Source: Coptis chinensis
Taxonomy: Eukaryota > Streptophyta > Magnoliopsida > Ranunculales > Ranunculaceae
Reading direction: 5' to 3'
DNA: 64,000 nt
Assembly: GCA_015680905.1 (NCBI GenBank)
Contig: CM027385.1
Span: 16,374,501 to 16,438,500, forward strand
The first letter of the stretch is position 1. Every line of letters begins with the position of its first letter. The position numbers and the translations under genes were made by a program. Below the pieces are notes generated by a model that ran no database searches, had not been told where the DNA came from, and saw only the letters and a list, made by a program, of their open reading frames with translations. This document shows positions 35,238 to 47,100 of the stretch, piece after piece.

Positions 35238-35372
35238 TGTAACCCACATGCCATATTCCTCATACATACTGGGACTATCCCTTACTTACATCTTTATAAC
35301 GTTAACAACAATTAAACATAATTGTAAAATATTTTCTCACCGTTAATGCACTAACCTCAAATTAAGCTGTCA

Positions 35373-35386
35373 TGGCTCTGATACCA
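35373..35386 (-). other. Pararetrovirus Met-tRNA primer site
   Basis: On the minus strand this reads TGGTATCAGAGCCA, the initiator Met-tRNA primer site used throughout Caulimoviridae. It lies 25-38 bp from the repeated terminal segment (35411-35485) and defines the start of the viral map. Confidence 0.8.
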
Positions 35387-35505
35387 AAGAAAAAGAGAGA
35401 TCAAGTAAAACACCTGATTAATGAGGAAAGATCAGTCAGCAACAATAACACTTGATAAACAAACTGATATTTTATTTATATTCTAGAAGTATATATATAT
35501 ATATA

Positions 35506-35907
35506 GGGAGAAGGGATAGAGCCACATTCTTATGCGCACATTATAGCCACATTGTAAATGAATCCAAGCAAAATCATGGACTTAAAAAGTTGAATTAAAG
35601 GCTGATTTTTTGTAGATATGATTTCCCCACCATGGAGAACATGCTCACAAAAATTCAGTTCATTCAAAGAAGTTTAATATTAGAATATGCTCACAAAACT
35701 TTTAGACCGTTAGATGAAAAGTTCAAAAATGAACACAAATGAACACTAATTTTTACATGGTTAGACATATCCAAATATTATGATTTTTTGTAAGAATGAT
35801 CTTCATGGTGAGGAGATCATCTCCACAAAAAACTAGGCCTTAATTCACTTGTATGTCGAAAATGTGGCTATAATGTACGCATAATGAATGTGGCTCTATC
35901 CCTCCCC
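35506..35907. mobile_element. 402-bp MITE with about 48-bp terminal inverted repeats
   Basis: The left end is GGGAGAAGGGATAGAGCC..., extending about 48 bp to AGCCACATT. The right end is its reverse complement with a few differences (...GGCTCTATCCCTCCCC). The interior is AT-rich and non-coding. The target duplication is not clear because the left flank is an (AT)n run. A fragment of the same terminal repeat lies inside the intronic MITE at about 51585-51640. Confidence 0.75.
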
Positions 35908-35984
35908 ATTTTACCTACGTACTTATTTTAAGTTAACTTAAGTAGTTACTTTTTAGAGAAAGACTGTATATATATATTCTCAAG

Positions 35985-36660
35985 AGTAATTTTATATTAA
36001 AATTAAAACAAGTTACAAGGAAAGAAAAATTAAAGTTGCATCATATGTGCCCATGGATGAAGTTCCATGCCAGATTTGTATGTGAATATGTAGTAGGTTG
36101 CATTAGGGTTTTCTAGTCTGGCCTATGCACCCACCATTGCAAGAGTGCATCGTATCCTTCCTTACCACAAGAATCAGCCCCAAAGTTGGATTCCCTCCAT
36201 GTTCGTGTGATGTTCACCCAGTTTAATTGCACTTTGAGTTTTTGTCATGCAGTTTTAAATATCCAATGTACCTTGTTTGCCTGAAATACATAGACAATGG
36301 CTTGTGAGTCAGATTCGATCTATATGTTTGTCCATCATTGCTCAATTGCTTTCCTAGTTCCCTATATGATCCCATATGATTTAGCCATGTAACATGTCTC
36401 CACACCTAGAACCCCGATGCCAGTAGCACAAACAACACCCAGATGGTTCCTAGCTTGCAACAAGTCCCCAACCAACAATGCTTGGGTTCCCTCCTTATGT
36501 ACCATCCGTGCTAATTTTCATAATGCCCAGAGGAGGTAAGAGCTAGTAGCATTCTAATACTTTGGGGGATCTTGATAATCTAGCCTTTAAATTCAACTTC
36601 AAGCAAAAGGTTAATCGAACTTGAATCCTAAACAAGGTCAACCAACACACCTCACCACCC
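35985..36660 (-). mobile_element. LINE relic: RNase H end only
   Basis: Minus-strand remnants of the C-terminal RNase H of a plant L1-type LINE. There is a PLGIMKISTDGT block near 36500-36545, and a VNITRTWRESNFGADSCGKE block near 36140-36215, which is the usual end of that domain. The two are in different frames, so the copy has at least one frameshift, and stops lie between. It is heavily 5'-truncated and distinct from the larger LINE at 37029-40080. Confidence 0.65.
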
Positions 36661-36674
36661 TGCCCAATTACTTT

Positions 36675-37028
36675 GGGTTAATTTGTCTAAACCACCCACA
36701 TTTGTCACAAGTTTATAATAAACCCCCCACATTTGTAAACATTATGAGATCCCCACTTCCGTCGATTCCATCCTAATTCTGTTAGTATTCTAAAATTACC
36801 CCTAAAAAAGAACCGTTATTACATTTTGTCTTTTTCCTCTTTACACTTGAAAAAGAGCTACTATTAAACACCCGTTACACCCTTGGTTTAGGAGTAATTT
36901 TGGTATTAGGTGAAATACCAATGAAACTGGGATGGAAGTCAAACGGTGCAGGGGGGAAATCGTGATGTTTACAAATGTGGGAGAGTTTATTATAAACTGG
37001 TGACAAATGTGGGGGGGAAAATTAACCC
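36675..37028. mobile_element. 354-bp MITE with long terminal inverted repeats
   Basis: The ends read GGGTTAATTT... and ...AAAATTAACCC. The inverted repeats extend about 65 bp and include CCCACATTTGTCACAAGTTTA and its inverted partner. It is flanked by TTT on both sides (a possible 3-bp duplication, not firm beside poly(T)). It abuts the poly(A) tail of the LINE at 37029. Confidence 0.75.
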
Positions 37029-40000
37029 TTTTTTTTTTTCATGCAAGTAGGATATTTTATTAATAATATTATAAAGAATACAACTCTGACAAAATGGGAT
37101 TACAACAGACTCTAAGAATAATTCTTAATCAAATTTGTAGTAAGTCCGGTGAGGACATTGTAATGACTTAATAAAAGGAGGTCTATTAGGAATCCAAGAG
37201 AAAACTCATCTACTCAAAGTCGATCCATGTTTTCCTGCTGCATCTACTCCAAAATTATCTTCTCTGAGTGTATGTGAGATTTTCCAATCGATGAGATTCG
37301 AGGCTCTATACCATCTTGCTCTCAGCCACCATGGAACTTCACCTCCTTTGAATGCAAGAACTACAGTCATTGAGTTACTCTCAATCCAGAGTTTGTGCCA
37401 GCCTTTATCCGCGATAGTTTCAGTAGCCAAAACCACTGCCAAGCTTTCTGCCTCATAGTTTGTAGTAACTCCTAGGCCTTGTACTAAGACACCCAAAATT
37501 TCCACCTTGTAGTTTCAAGATAATTCCCAAGACCCCCATTGCCTGGGTTTCCTAAGGCCGAACCATCTGTGTTGGCCTTAACTACACCAAGGTCAGGTGG
37601 AATCCATGACAGTTCTCTGATTGTGTTCAATGGCCTCACTCTTCTTTTAATGTTCATTTGGTTTAGAAGGTGAAAATCAATGGTAGAGTTACTCATAGTT
37701 CCAGTTACCAAGAGACCAGCAACGCTTACCCTTTTAAGCACTTCACATCTTATTCTCATAGGATTTATTGTCGCATCTTCGAAGAAAATATTGTTTCTAG
37801 TTTTCCATAGTTGAACCATGAGGTGGATAGCCGCAACATTCCAAAGCTCCTTTTCTGATTTGGTTGTGTCCTCGTCTTACTTTCATGACCGATTTTAAGT
37901 TGATGCTTGTGAGATTAACACTAAAATAGTTCGAGGCCCATTGCCACAGCGTCCTGGACACCTCACACTCCCAAAGGATATGATTTGTACTTTCTGAATC
38001 CTTTTGGCAAAGTCTGCAGCAAGAAACGATGTGAATGCCCTTCTTTTGCACCTTGTCATCTATTGGTACCACTCGGTGAAGCAACTTCCAAGCAAGTCCA
38101 GCTTGTCTAGGGATGTATATGTCTTGCCCATACCCACTTATGCCAGCTAATCTTAGCTTATTTTTTCCTAATCACCTCGAACCCATCGTGAGAGGGTTTC
38201 CAAATTCTAGTATCATGCTCTTCACCGTTGGTTGGGGTTTAGAAGGTTTACATTAATGCCTTCTTTCAAAAGAACTTCTTGAATGGGAGTTGCTATGTGC
38301 CACTGGTTATTAATGATAAGGTCTGACACCTTTGCAGAGAATTCCCTCCAGTTTATACCTTGTACAACATCAGCCACTGTTGTTTCTGCCACACATTGAT
38401 GCTTCTTCCTTGCCCCACAATCCACCCTAGGAAAGGCTTCATTTATGTTAAATCCCATTTTAAGCCCTGCCAGACTGATGAATGTTTATGATAAGGTAAA
38501 TACTTACCATCTTTCATTGTGAATTTTTTCTTCATGAATCTGCTCCACTTGATCTCCTCATTCAGAAAATTCCAAGCTACCTTCATAAGAAGTGCAAGGT
38601 TCAGCTCCTTGAGCCTTCTAATACCAAGGCCCCCTTCATCAAGTGGCTTACAGACCTTCTCCCATTTTAGAGTGACTCCTTTTCTCACCGTTGGATCCCC
38701 AGACCAGATGAAATTTTTGATGGCAAGTTCACATTCCCTTATGCATTTTGTAGCCATTTATACACCGACATGTTGTAAACTGGAAGGCTATTTAATACTG
38801 ACTGTGCTAGAACCACTCTACCTTGAAAAGAGAGCATCCTACCAGCCCATCCACTGGCCCTCCTCCTGATTTTGTCCACCAAGACTTGTATTCTTGCTCT
38901 AGTAATTCAACCTTGGAATATGGGAGCTCTAAGATACTTATCTGGCAGTTGGTTAAACTCGATGCTTCTTGGAGTTAGGCATGGCTCCCAAGTAGAGTTT
39001 GCTCTTTGAAGTATTGAAAAACTGCCCAGTTGAATACTGGTAAAGATATAACATCTCTTTAAGAAGTTTAAGACCACGAATGTCTCCATTTGCAAAGATG
39101 AATATATCATCAACAAAAAGGATGTGCGTAGGGCTAGGACAATTCCCGATTGCTGTCATATGCTTAATTTTCCCCATATGGGCCGGAAGAGCCAGTTTAT
39201 ACCTATGCTTAAAACATCTTCTGCTATATCAAAGAGATATGAGCGCTTTTTAGTAGAGTAGAGATCCATGAGCACCAAGTATCGTTGAACCCAAACCTTA
39301 AGAGGACTTCAAGAAGGAACTCCCAACTGAGTGAATCAAATGCTTGGGTGATATCCAGTTTCATAGCCACATTTTCACCCCTTTTTCTTTAGGTCGTTCA
39401 TCATTTCTGAAGCCAAAGCAATGCCTGTTGTACCTGTTTGTCCTTTAATGAAGGCTAATTGCTCTCCAGTGATGATGTTGCTTATGGTATGTTTAATTCT
39501 CAAAGAAAGAATTTTAGTGATAATCTTGAAGAGAATATTACTTAAGCATATAGGTTTGAAGTGGTTAACTGTAATGGAGTTGGCTATTTTTTGCACTAGG
39601 ACGAGAAAACTACAGTTCATACCTTGAGGGAGAGTGTTGTCCCTAAAGAATGAAATGATAGCTTTGCTGACATCTTCTCCAATTATATTCCTGAAAGAGT
39701 GATAAAAATAACTTTGGAAGCCATCTGGCCTGGGGCACTGTTAGTATCCATGGCAAACACAGCATCTTTGATCTCATCCATGCATGGTGGGGATGGCAGT
39801 GAAAATAACATTTTCCTTAGCTGTAACAAGCTTTGGAATGAGATTTAGAAGGAGTGGGCTCATGTTAACTTCTGAGTATTTATATTTTTCCTCGTAAGCC
39901 TCCAAAATGAATTTCTTGATCTCTGCCTGTTGCGTCAGCGTGCTTCCCTGGGCATCTAGACAAATTAACCCAATTACTTTTTGTGGTAACAACTTAAGTT

Positions 40001-40080
40001 CTCTTATATGGACTAAAATCACCTTTAGTTTGTCATTTCAATGGAATTAAGATCACATCCTTTATTAAAACTTTGATAAT
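37029..40080 (-). mobile_element. 5'-truncated L1-type LINE with RNase H
   Basis: Non-LTR retrotransposon on the minus strand. In order it has a pre-RT segment (39774-40022), RT fingers (39375-39620, HFKPICLSNILFKIITKIL), the RT catalytic block FVDDIFIFANG (38953-39177), RT thumb and C-terminal region (38443-38757), a zf-RVT zinc domain with CRLCQKDSESTNHILWEC (37797-38084) and RNase H (37206-37819, starting ANTDGSALGNPG). A 3' UTR ends in a poly(A) tail seen as T-run 37029-37039. The parts are in several frames, so the copy has multiple frameshifts and is dead. The endonuclease domain is missing, which fits 5' truncation. I found no clear target duplication. Confidence 0.88.
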
Positions 40081-40261
40081 TAAATACCAACCGGTTCGAC
40101 CGAGTTAAACCATGGTTGAACCTAGTCGAACCATTTGAACAAAAAAGTGGTTTGATTACCGGTTCAGTTTTTTAAACATTATTTTCAACATATATTTTCT
40201 TCACATATTAGAGTTTAATCATGTATATCACCAAGTAACACCTAACAAAAGCGAATTGGTT
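40081..40261. other. Non-coding stretch with CCGGTTCGACCG motif
   Basis: No gene. It contains ACCGGTTCGACCG and an inverted ACCGGTTCAG part about 60 bp away, a pattern seen at the ends of small plant DNA-transposon derivatives. Too short and degraded to classify. Confidence 0.35.
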
Positions 40262-41420
40262 GATCGAACCAACTAAAATGACTGAACAAACAAAAGTCAT
40301 TGAGTAGTTAACTTGACTTGAATAATAAACTTATAAGTTAGAAAAAATATTTTGTAAAACTGAGTTGAAATGACTATATCTAATAAAAAAGAAATTTAAA
40401 TTTAAAGTACGTTTTTTTTAATGAGTATTATTATTATTATTATTAAACTTGTGATTCTACGCTTTTATTTAATTGCACTTATATCCTGAATAAATTTCTT
40501 GTATTATCATTCAGAAAAATAGACCATGATTTTCAGAATTGATACAAAAGTTCTATACTAAAATGACTAAACAAACAAGTCATTGAGTAGTTAACTTGAC
40601 TTGAAGAATAAACTTATAAGTCGGAAAATATGTTTCGTATAATTGAGTTGAAATGATTGAATCTAATAAAAAAGAAATTTAAATGTAAAGTACGTTTTTT
40701 TAACGAGTATTATTATTATTATTAAACTTGCGCTTCTACATACGCTTTTATTTAATTGCACTTATATCTTGAATAAGTTTCTGGTATTATCATTCAGAAA
40801 ATAATAGACTATGGTATTCGGAATTGATACGAAAGTTCTATACTAAAATGACTGAACAAACAAAAGTCATTGAGTGGTTAACTTGACTTGAAGAATAGAC
40901 TTATAAGTCGGAAAATATGTTTCGTAAAACTGAGTTGAAATGACTGAATCTAATAAAAAAGAAATTTAAATTTAAAGTACGTTTTTTAACGATTATTATT
41001 ATTATCATTATTAAACTTTAACTTATAACGCTTTTATTTAATTGCACTTATATCCCTAATATGTTTCTGGTATTATCATTCAGAAAAATAGACCATGATC
41101 TTCAAAATTATTGATACGAAAGTTCTATACTAAAATGATTGAATAAACAAAAGTCATTGAGTGGTTAACTTGAGTGGAAGAATATATAGACTTATAAGTC
41201 AGAAAACATGTTTGGTAAAACTGAGTTGAAATGACTTAATCTAATAAAAAAGAAATTGAAATTTAAAGTACACTTTTTAACGATTATTATTATTATTATT
41301 AACCTTGTGCTTATACGCTTTTATTTAATTGCACTTATATCCTAAATATAAGTTTTAGGTATTATCATTCAGAAAGATAGACCATGATCTTCAGAAATTG
41401 ATAAGAAAGTTCTATACTTA
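40262..41420. repeat. Four tandem units of about 285 bp
   Basis: The units start near 40272, 40558, 40843 and 41130 with CTAAAATGACTGAACAAACAAAAG. Each continues with GAGTGGTTAACTTGACTTGA, an ATT-microsatellite and a TTTAATTGCACTTATATCC part. Identity between units is high (about 85-90% by eye). AT-rich, non-coding, satellite-like. Confidence 0.85.
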
Positions 41421-43250
41421 TAATAGTAACAAAAAATTTACATCTTAGTCTCATCCAAGTCAATGTGTAAAAAGAAGGGCCAAGGAAGGAGAGAGGGTTA
41501 TGGTTCCCTTGTGGCGGAATTATGGTAAAGAAAACAGTGTCAATGCAATTTCGTTGATGATTTGACACAACGTTTAACTTAATCCTTCAAATTAAAGATG
41601 CCTCCTTTAATGATCAATAAACAATACAACTCATAAGAAGTTTGTTAATTTTTTACACGGCTTATTGATAATGATTGTTGTAATGCAAAATGGAATGTGA
41701 GGTTTAACTTCTCAGTGGTGGTATTGATCAAGGCTTGAACTTTCTTTGGAAGTTGAATGCTTTCAAGAACATTGGACCACTCTTAAGCGACTATGAAGTT
41801 CATGATTGCTCTTCTTTAATCATCCGTCTACCCATTATTAACAATACTCACACCTTCTCTGATCCACCTTTCAATTTGTGCTTTGAAGAAGTGGTTCTCA
41901 AGGTATTGTAATCGGGGAACGTATGTCAAAACATTTATACATTTAGTGGTCACTAAAGTGAATGCTTCAACAACATAGTAAAGATGTTTCTACAAGATTA
42001 AATAGTAAACCTACCACTTGACTCAGTGGCAAAGCCAATTTTTTTTTTCAGGGTGAGCAAAATTATAGACAACTACATCAAATATCAAATAAAATGAACT
42101 ATCAACTCATTTAATAGTTAAACATAAAGCAAACAAATTACAAAATAAGAAGAAATTACTTTATCAAATCTTGAAATTTAAGTTGATATTTAGGAATATA
42201 AGGTGTAATATACATGAGGATCAAGTAGTTTGTGGTATTAATTATTATATAATAGAGGAAATAGAAGAAATTGCAAATAGAGAGATAGAAAAGAGTAGAA
42301 AGTGACCGAACTTCCTATAGGCAAGATTTCATCACTTTGATTGAAAGAGCAAGGGATGTTTTGTTTGAAATTGAAACTTGAGAAGAGAGATTTTTTTTAT
42401 TAATTTATTTTCACTTTGAAAAAAGATACGATACTTTCCAAGTTACTAAACGCCATCTAGTTTTTAATCTCAAACTGTAAAGAATGATGAAGATGATTAT
42501 GGTATCTTCACATATTGTGTAAGACATGAACTTTCAATATATTTATAAATATTACAATCACAAGAAGAAAGATTTTCTCTGCAAGTTGAGAGACTTTCTC
42601 ACCAAGAATTTACATATGGAAAGAATCCTAACTATACTAGGTAGGAGAATATATTGAAATATATAAAAGATATACACCTAATATATAGGAGAATATACAC
42701 CAATGTAGTGTATGCGCTAACACAAACCAATATAAGGGTAAGAAAAACAACATATATACCTTTAATTAAGAAACATTATATGCTACATACGATTCCCTTT
42801 CCCAATGCTTAACACAGTCAACATGGCTAAGTCCAGGGTGTGATACCAATTTCACCCACCACAAAAGAATGTGTAATGACTGCGCTGTGTCCCACTATTG
42901 AGAAAATCATGTGGCGATCCTATATAATGTGGCAAATCAAGGCAATTCTTTATCATCTCCCCAACATATAGAGTTACATACTATATTTGCTAAAATGCAC
43001 CATTGTGACTTGACAATTGAAATATTTTAGTTATATATGTGTGGAAAAAAAATACCAGAGTTTTCTGATGGGTAGGATTGATAGTTAAAAGCAATTCGAG
43101 TTGATCCATCAAAGATTACTAGGTAGGATCTAGCGTTGCAAAATTCTGTAAACTTTGAGCTTTGTACCCAAAAGTTAACTTCCACGATCTTGGGTGTCAC
43201 CAAAATCCTACCCAAAAATGTGCGCCAATAAATTCATAGAATGAACTAGT
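41421..43250. other. AT-rich intergenic DNA, nothing recognised
   Basis: I see no convincing gene, repeat family or RNA gene. Short open frames here lack codon pattern and homology that I can recognise. Confidence 0.5.
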
Positions 43251-43261
43251 GTTACCCCCTA

Positions 43262-43358
43262 TTAGATGAGTCAATTAGGATTTTTCTCTACTAGATGGGA
43301 AATTAGGGTCTCTCTCCTAATAAGCACACAAAAAATTCGGTTAACCCAATTTGATTTT

Positions 43359-43411
<53 letters not shown>

Positions 43412-43475
43412 TTATTTAGAGGAGAGAACCTAATTTCCCATCTAATTGGGAACGGGATCCTAATTGACTCATCTA
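43262..43475. mobile_element. Foldback (MITE-like) around a long poly(T) tract
   Basis: Arms 43262-43317 and 43421-43475 are inverted copies of a TAGATGAGTCAATTAGGA...AGATGGGAAATTAGG segment with about 85% identity. Between them lies a T-run of about 48 bases (43361-43409). It lies 0.6-0.8 kb upstream of the GIP1-like start codon. Confidence 0.6.
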
Positions 43476-43629
43476 GTTTTTCGGGTCTTCCAAAATTCTT
43501 CCATTATTTTTTCTATTGCGTAATGAAGCTTCATTTTCTCAACCACTTGGCACAGATGACACATTAAATTAAATTAATTAATTACTTGGCATAGATAATA
43601 TGGACGCGTACTGTAGGTCTAGTGATGCA

Positions 43630-43641
43630 CTAGACGTCTAG
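43630..43641. promoter_or_regulatory. Palindromic GACGTC (bZIP C-box-like) site upstream of GIP1-like gene
   Basis: CTAGACGTCTAG is a perfect 12-bp palindrome centred on an ACGT core, about 460 bp upstream of the start codon. GACGTC is a known bZIP C-box hexamer. Function here is inference only. Confidence 0.3.
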
Positions 43642-43884
43642 CGCGTAGAGCGTCACAGTTGTATACATGCCTCTCACTAAAAACCCACATTTTTTTCACC
43701 TGAGAAAAATTCATGTAGAAGGCTTATCTATGCAAGTGAAGCATTCCAGACACATAAATAGATGAGACAGTAAAGATGTGTTCAAATAAATAAGAACAAA
43801 AATGGAAATTAAGAAAGAGACTAATTCTCGGTAAAAATACAAAAAAACCCCTACTCTCTACAGTAGTCGAAGTCTTCTGTTTTT

Positions 43885-44100
43885 GACGCTTTCTTTCTCC
43901 CTCCCATCTCACTCTCTTTCCTTTCTTTTTTCTTTTTTTTTTCCTTTTTTCCTTTTTTCCTTTTTTTTTCTTCTTTTTTATTTTTTTCTCCCCTTCAAAA
44001 AATTATTTCCAAAAACCTCCTCTCATTTCTCTCCCCCATTCCCAAAAAAAAAAAACACATTACCGCCGCCCCATCCTCTCATTCCGAGTGAGTAGTAAAA
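43885..44100 (+). promoter_or_regulatory. CT-rich 5' leader of the GIP1-like gene
   Basis: About 150 bp of nearly pure pyrimidine (CTTTCTTTCTCCCTCCC... with T-runs) directly before ATG 44101. Pyrimidine-rich leaders are common in plant housekeeping genes. No upstream ATG was found in this stretch, so translation should start at 44101 in the context AAAAATGAG. Confidence 0.5.
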
Positions 44101-47100
44101 ATGAGCGGCGGGGGGAAAACGTCATCAACAACATCAAATAGGGTTACAATATCGGAAAAGGTAATGGAAGTTATAAAAACTATTAAAGAGATCGCTGGGA
44201 ATAGTAGTGATGAAGAAATACATGCAATGCTTAAAGAGTGTGGTATGGATCCTAACGAAACTGCCCAACGCCTCTTAGCTCAAGGTCCCGATCTATCATC
44301 TTCTTCTTCTACTAGGGTTTTACCGTGGGCCCACCACGATCAGATAATAATAATATTAACTTTGTTTTGCCAGATCCATTTCTTGAAGTGAAAAGGAAAA
44401 GAGACAAGAGAAAAGAGGTAGAATTTAATTAACTATATATATATATTTTCACGAAGGGTTTTGATGTGTTTGTTTTTTGCAGAATCTGAACAACAAAGAC
44501 ATTTCAGATGCTAAGTGGAGAACAGGCCCTCAAGGGCGAGGGGGTAGGGGTGGAAAGGGAAATTTCCCCCCTCGTAATACTAATGGTATGTCTGACCCTA
44601 TGAAATTGTTTCAGTGTTATTTGTTAATGGAAACTGTTATATCATTGATTCCTTTTAGATGCTGGTGACGCGAGGATGTCTAATGCTGGAAAGGAAAATG
44701 GAGTGATTCAGGGGACAGAAAGTAAACCGTTGCCATCAGTATCAAGGTGATCATTATCTGTTGAATTTGTACTTTATAACTGTATTTTAAAAAGCAATTT
44801 TTCTGAGATTGCGTGTTCTTCTTGTAGCTCTTTAAGGGGTGTGGCTACTGTCTCTTCCAAAGTCACTCCTCGACGTGTACCTGAAGTGCCTATGCGCAGT
44901 GGTGCCAATACTACTAAGAAACCTGCTGTGAGTAATGCTAATGAATTGGGAAGTGCACTTATTCCACCACCGCCACCTGTTACTGCTAAAGCCCCTCCAT
45001 CTGAAGTCAAGACTGGACATGAACAGTCCACACCTAGTTCTGATCATGTAGCATCTCCTGTATCTGTGCTGGGAGTGTATTCCTCAGCTTCAGATCCCAT
45101 CCTGGTGCCATCTCTTGACGCACGGCTTCCAGGTACAGTAGGTACTATTAAATGTGAAGTGGGAAGCCAACGGACCGGTAATGAATCGAGCCCTTTGATC
45201 CCGTCTGAGAATAAATTTAGTGGAACTCAGGACATCAACAATCATCTTCAACTGAACAAAGTTGTGTCTCATGATGTAATGAAATCTGATTTATCTTCAT
45301 CCATTAGTGAAAAAGCATCCCCAGAGATCGAAAATTCATTGATGCATGGAAAGATGCCAAGTAAATCCCACACTCTGGAAAGGAACCAGAGCTCCGAGTC
45401 AGCACATTCCGCGCCCTCATCTAGGCCTTCATCTAATTATGGTAGTCGGTCACAGCAAGTTATTGGATCTCAGAAAGGTAAATTTTGATACTTCTCACTT
45501 GTTATGTTAGCAAATAAATTTGCCTTGCCTAAATGCATGAATTTATATTGAATGAAAATCTATTTTTGCCAACTGTTGTAGTGTTGTGTTTTCTTCATCT
45601 ACTTTTAGTAATAATGGGAAATGAGATGAACTGGAATTTGTTATTGGAATTATATTATAATAATCAAAACATTGACACATAAACTATTATTTGCACAATA
45701 GATGTTGATACTTTGCTATGCACCTGAAGGTTGATAATTCCAATGTGTTCTGGTGGAGTCACCTGTCATACTTGTCTTCACTAGTATCAAATTACCCTCT
45801 TTTTTCATTTGATGTAGTGCCTATATTTTTGGTTTCGTCATTTTAAATTGAGGCCTACAATGGTGACCAGATGAGGTGGTCTTTCCCTTATGGGCCGGGA
45901 GAAGAGAAATTACTCTCCAAGAGGAAAACCTATATTGTATATTGCTAACAATATATATCTAAATTCTAAACTGCCAAAAAAGTAAATCAAATGAAGAAAT
46001 AAAAAAGCACAAAAAAGAGTATCCAAATGACACTGCGATGTTGAATCACAGCAAATTCCGAGAGAGAAACACAAGTCAGATAATTTATGTGACCAGTGAT
46101 AACCAAAACTGAATTACAACAAGGTTGAACATTTGGGGGCTATGAAGCACGGACACTCCTCTAAGGGCAACGTATCCGTGTCGGACACGTATCCGACACC
46201 GACACTCCCCGATATGCCTCTGACACGTGTCGGATACTAGATTTGGAGTGTCAGATTTATTAATTAATTTATAGAATTTCCGACACTCCATGGACACGTT
46301 GGGGACACACGGGGGACACTTCTACATTTTGCTCTAAATTTTTAAAAAATGATCAAAATACTTAAAAGAAGACATGACTTGGTAGGGGTTTTATTTCACT
46401 CTTGAAATAAGGAGGCACAATGCACAACCGCACACTTTTGCTGATTGCCAAGTCCTTTTTAAGTTTTTATATATATTTGTTATGAATCTTCTGTAATTAT
46501 TATTTCTTTCGTTGGTATTAGCTTGCATTTTTGGACATGTATGTTGTTGTTTAATTTTTTAGAGTTAGACATGTTCAAAACTAGTTTTCATATTTTGATT
46601 TAAACTTAGTGGAGAGGGTTAAATTTCATGACGTATCCATATATATATAATTTTTCTTTAACATGTCCATGACGTATCCGTGTCCTACTTTTTTGAATGA
46701 TGTTGTGTCCGTGTATCCGTGTCGTGTCATATTTGTGTCGCGTGTCAGTGTCCGTGTTTCGTACTTTGGGGGTGGGGTTGGCAATATATGGGTGTATTCC
46801 AGAGATAGAACTTTAGTGGGATCAAATTCTCACAAAAAGTACTTTTTGTGTTATGGAATAGTTTGGATGAATGACTTTTATCTTTCTATCTTACCTTCCA
46901 CTTATATATGTAACACTAATCTCATTGTCAAGATGTATAAGGAGAGTTTAGGAATCTGGAGCCTTCTTAAATTTGAGGCCTAACTTGGCTAATGGGCCAA
47001 GCCACCACTGGTGCAAATGCAACCTTGGGATGACAAGAATAGGACTAGGCTATTAGAAGGGTTTCCTTTCTCTTTGTTTCTCTTGAGTTATTGTTAAGGT

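Larger units (their letters stand above)
18166..35490 (-). mobile_element. Endogenous pararetrovirus fossil (Caulimoviridae), about one 7.1-kb unit, split by element B
   Basis: Minus-strand fossil. In viral order it has a Met-tRNA-type primer site (35373-35386), a leader of about 1 kb split by element B (25118-35237), a movement-protein region (23309-24166), a capsid-like region with a zinc-knuckle-like motif near 22400, a protease, reverse transcriptase, RNase H, a further frame and a terminal non-coding part. About 80 bp at 18171-18250 recur at 35411-35485 in the same orientation. Once the 10,125-bp insertion is subtracted, the spacing between the two copies is 7,115 bp, the size of a caulimovirid genome, so the copy is about one genome with a short terminal overlap. 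It is broken, with roughly ten or more breaks. It is older than element B. The genus is left open. Confidence 0.85.

Noticed and set aside
40262-41420. Regular repeats that could suggest a CRISPR-like array
   Set aside because: Whole 285-bp units are repeated without unique spacers, and the DNA is from a plant nucleus. It is a tandem satellite.
43358-43567. Plus-strand frame beginning with a run of phenylalanines
   Set aside because: The run is a poly(T) tract of about 48 bases, and no gene structure surrounds it.
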